From positions 1 to 5,970 of the forward strand of contig MHHP01000030.1 of the NCBI GenBank assembly GCA_001817055.1: 5,970 bases of DNA, written 5' to 3'. Shown one piece after another: positions 5,041 through 5,970 of this stretch. Under the pieces are notes generated by a model. It searched no databases. It was given only the letters and a program-made list of their open reading frames with translations, and was not told where the DNA came from. Numbering within the stretch: position 1 is the first letter of the stretch; every line of letters starts with the position of its first letter. A program made the position numbers and the translations under genes. Origin of the DNA: Candidatus Andersenbacteria bacterium RIFCSPHIGHO2_02_FULL_45_11. Its GTDB lineage: Bacteria > Patescibacteriota > Andersenbacteria > UBA10190.

Positions 5041-5970
<930 letters not shown>

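Overview
All recognisable features lie on the + strand. The window looks like a compact chromosomal segment from an uncultivated candidate phyla radiation bacterium (Patescibacteria, most likely a Parcubacteria-type lineage). The main evidence is the 16S rRNA. It starts with the TGGATAAGGCATGCAAG segment after helix 3, has the CACC-TACG-GGTG form of helix 14, and carries the substitutions that make these lineages mismatch general bacterial primers and probes. Gene overlaps of a few bases, scarce Shine-Dalgarno sequences and a shrunken SMC fit a reduced genome. The lineage is judged from remembered patterns, not a database search.

Layout. Bases 2-3119 form one apparent operon: the 3' part of rnc (RNase III), a DUF456 membrane protein, a very short smc (624 aa against roughly 1,150-1,200), and rpsP (bS16), with junctions of -4, +4 and +10 bp. 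A promoter at 3126-3154 then serves khpA, a KH-domain RNA-binding protein with an unusual Ala/Pro-rich tail. A strong Rho-independent terminator closes this block. The next spacer holds a 75-bp double-hairpin, REP-like palindromic element. Its last six bases appear to be the -35 box of trmD, which looks leaderless. trmD (tRNA m1G37 methyltransferase) overlaps a DUF212 (PAP2-like) membrane protein gene by 4 bp. Seven bases after that gene is a near-consensus promoter for the rRNA operon, followed by a leader of about 130 nt with a boxA-like element and hairpins, then the first ~930 nt of 16S rRNA, which runs off the window.

How the genes fit together. The order rnc-smc-...-rpsP-khpA-...-trmD is a shrunken version of the conserved bacterial cluster rnc-smc-ftsY-ffh-rpsP-khpA-rimM-trmD-rplS, with ftsY, ffh, rimM and rplS absent from this stretch. 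Most products act on ribosomes or RNA: RNase III matures rRNA, bS16 helps assemble the 30S subunit, KhpA binds RNA, TrmD keeps the tRNA reading frame, and the 16S gene itself follows. SMC handles chromosome organisation. No mobile genes, CRISPR array, tRNA or defence system was seen. The points most worth a second look are the mini-SMC, the repeat-derived promoter of trmD, the rRNA leader architecture and the compensated changes in 16S rRNA.
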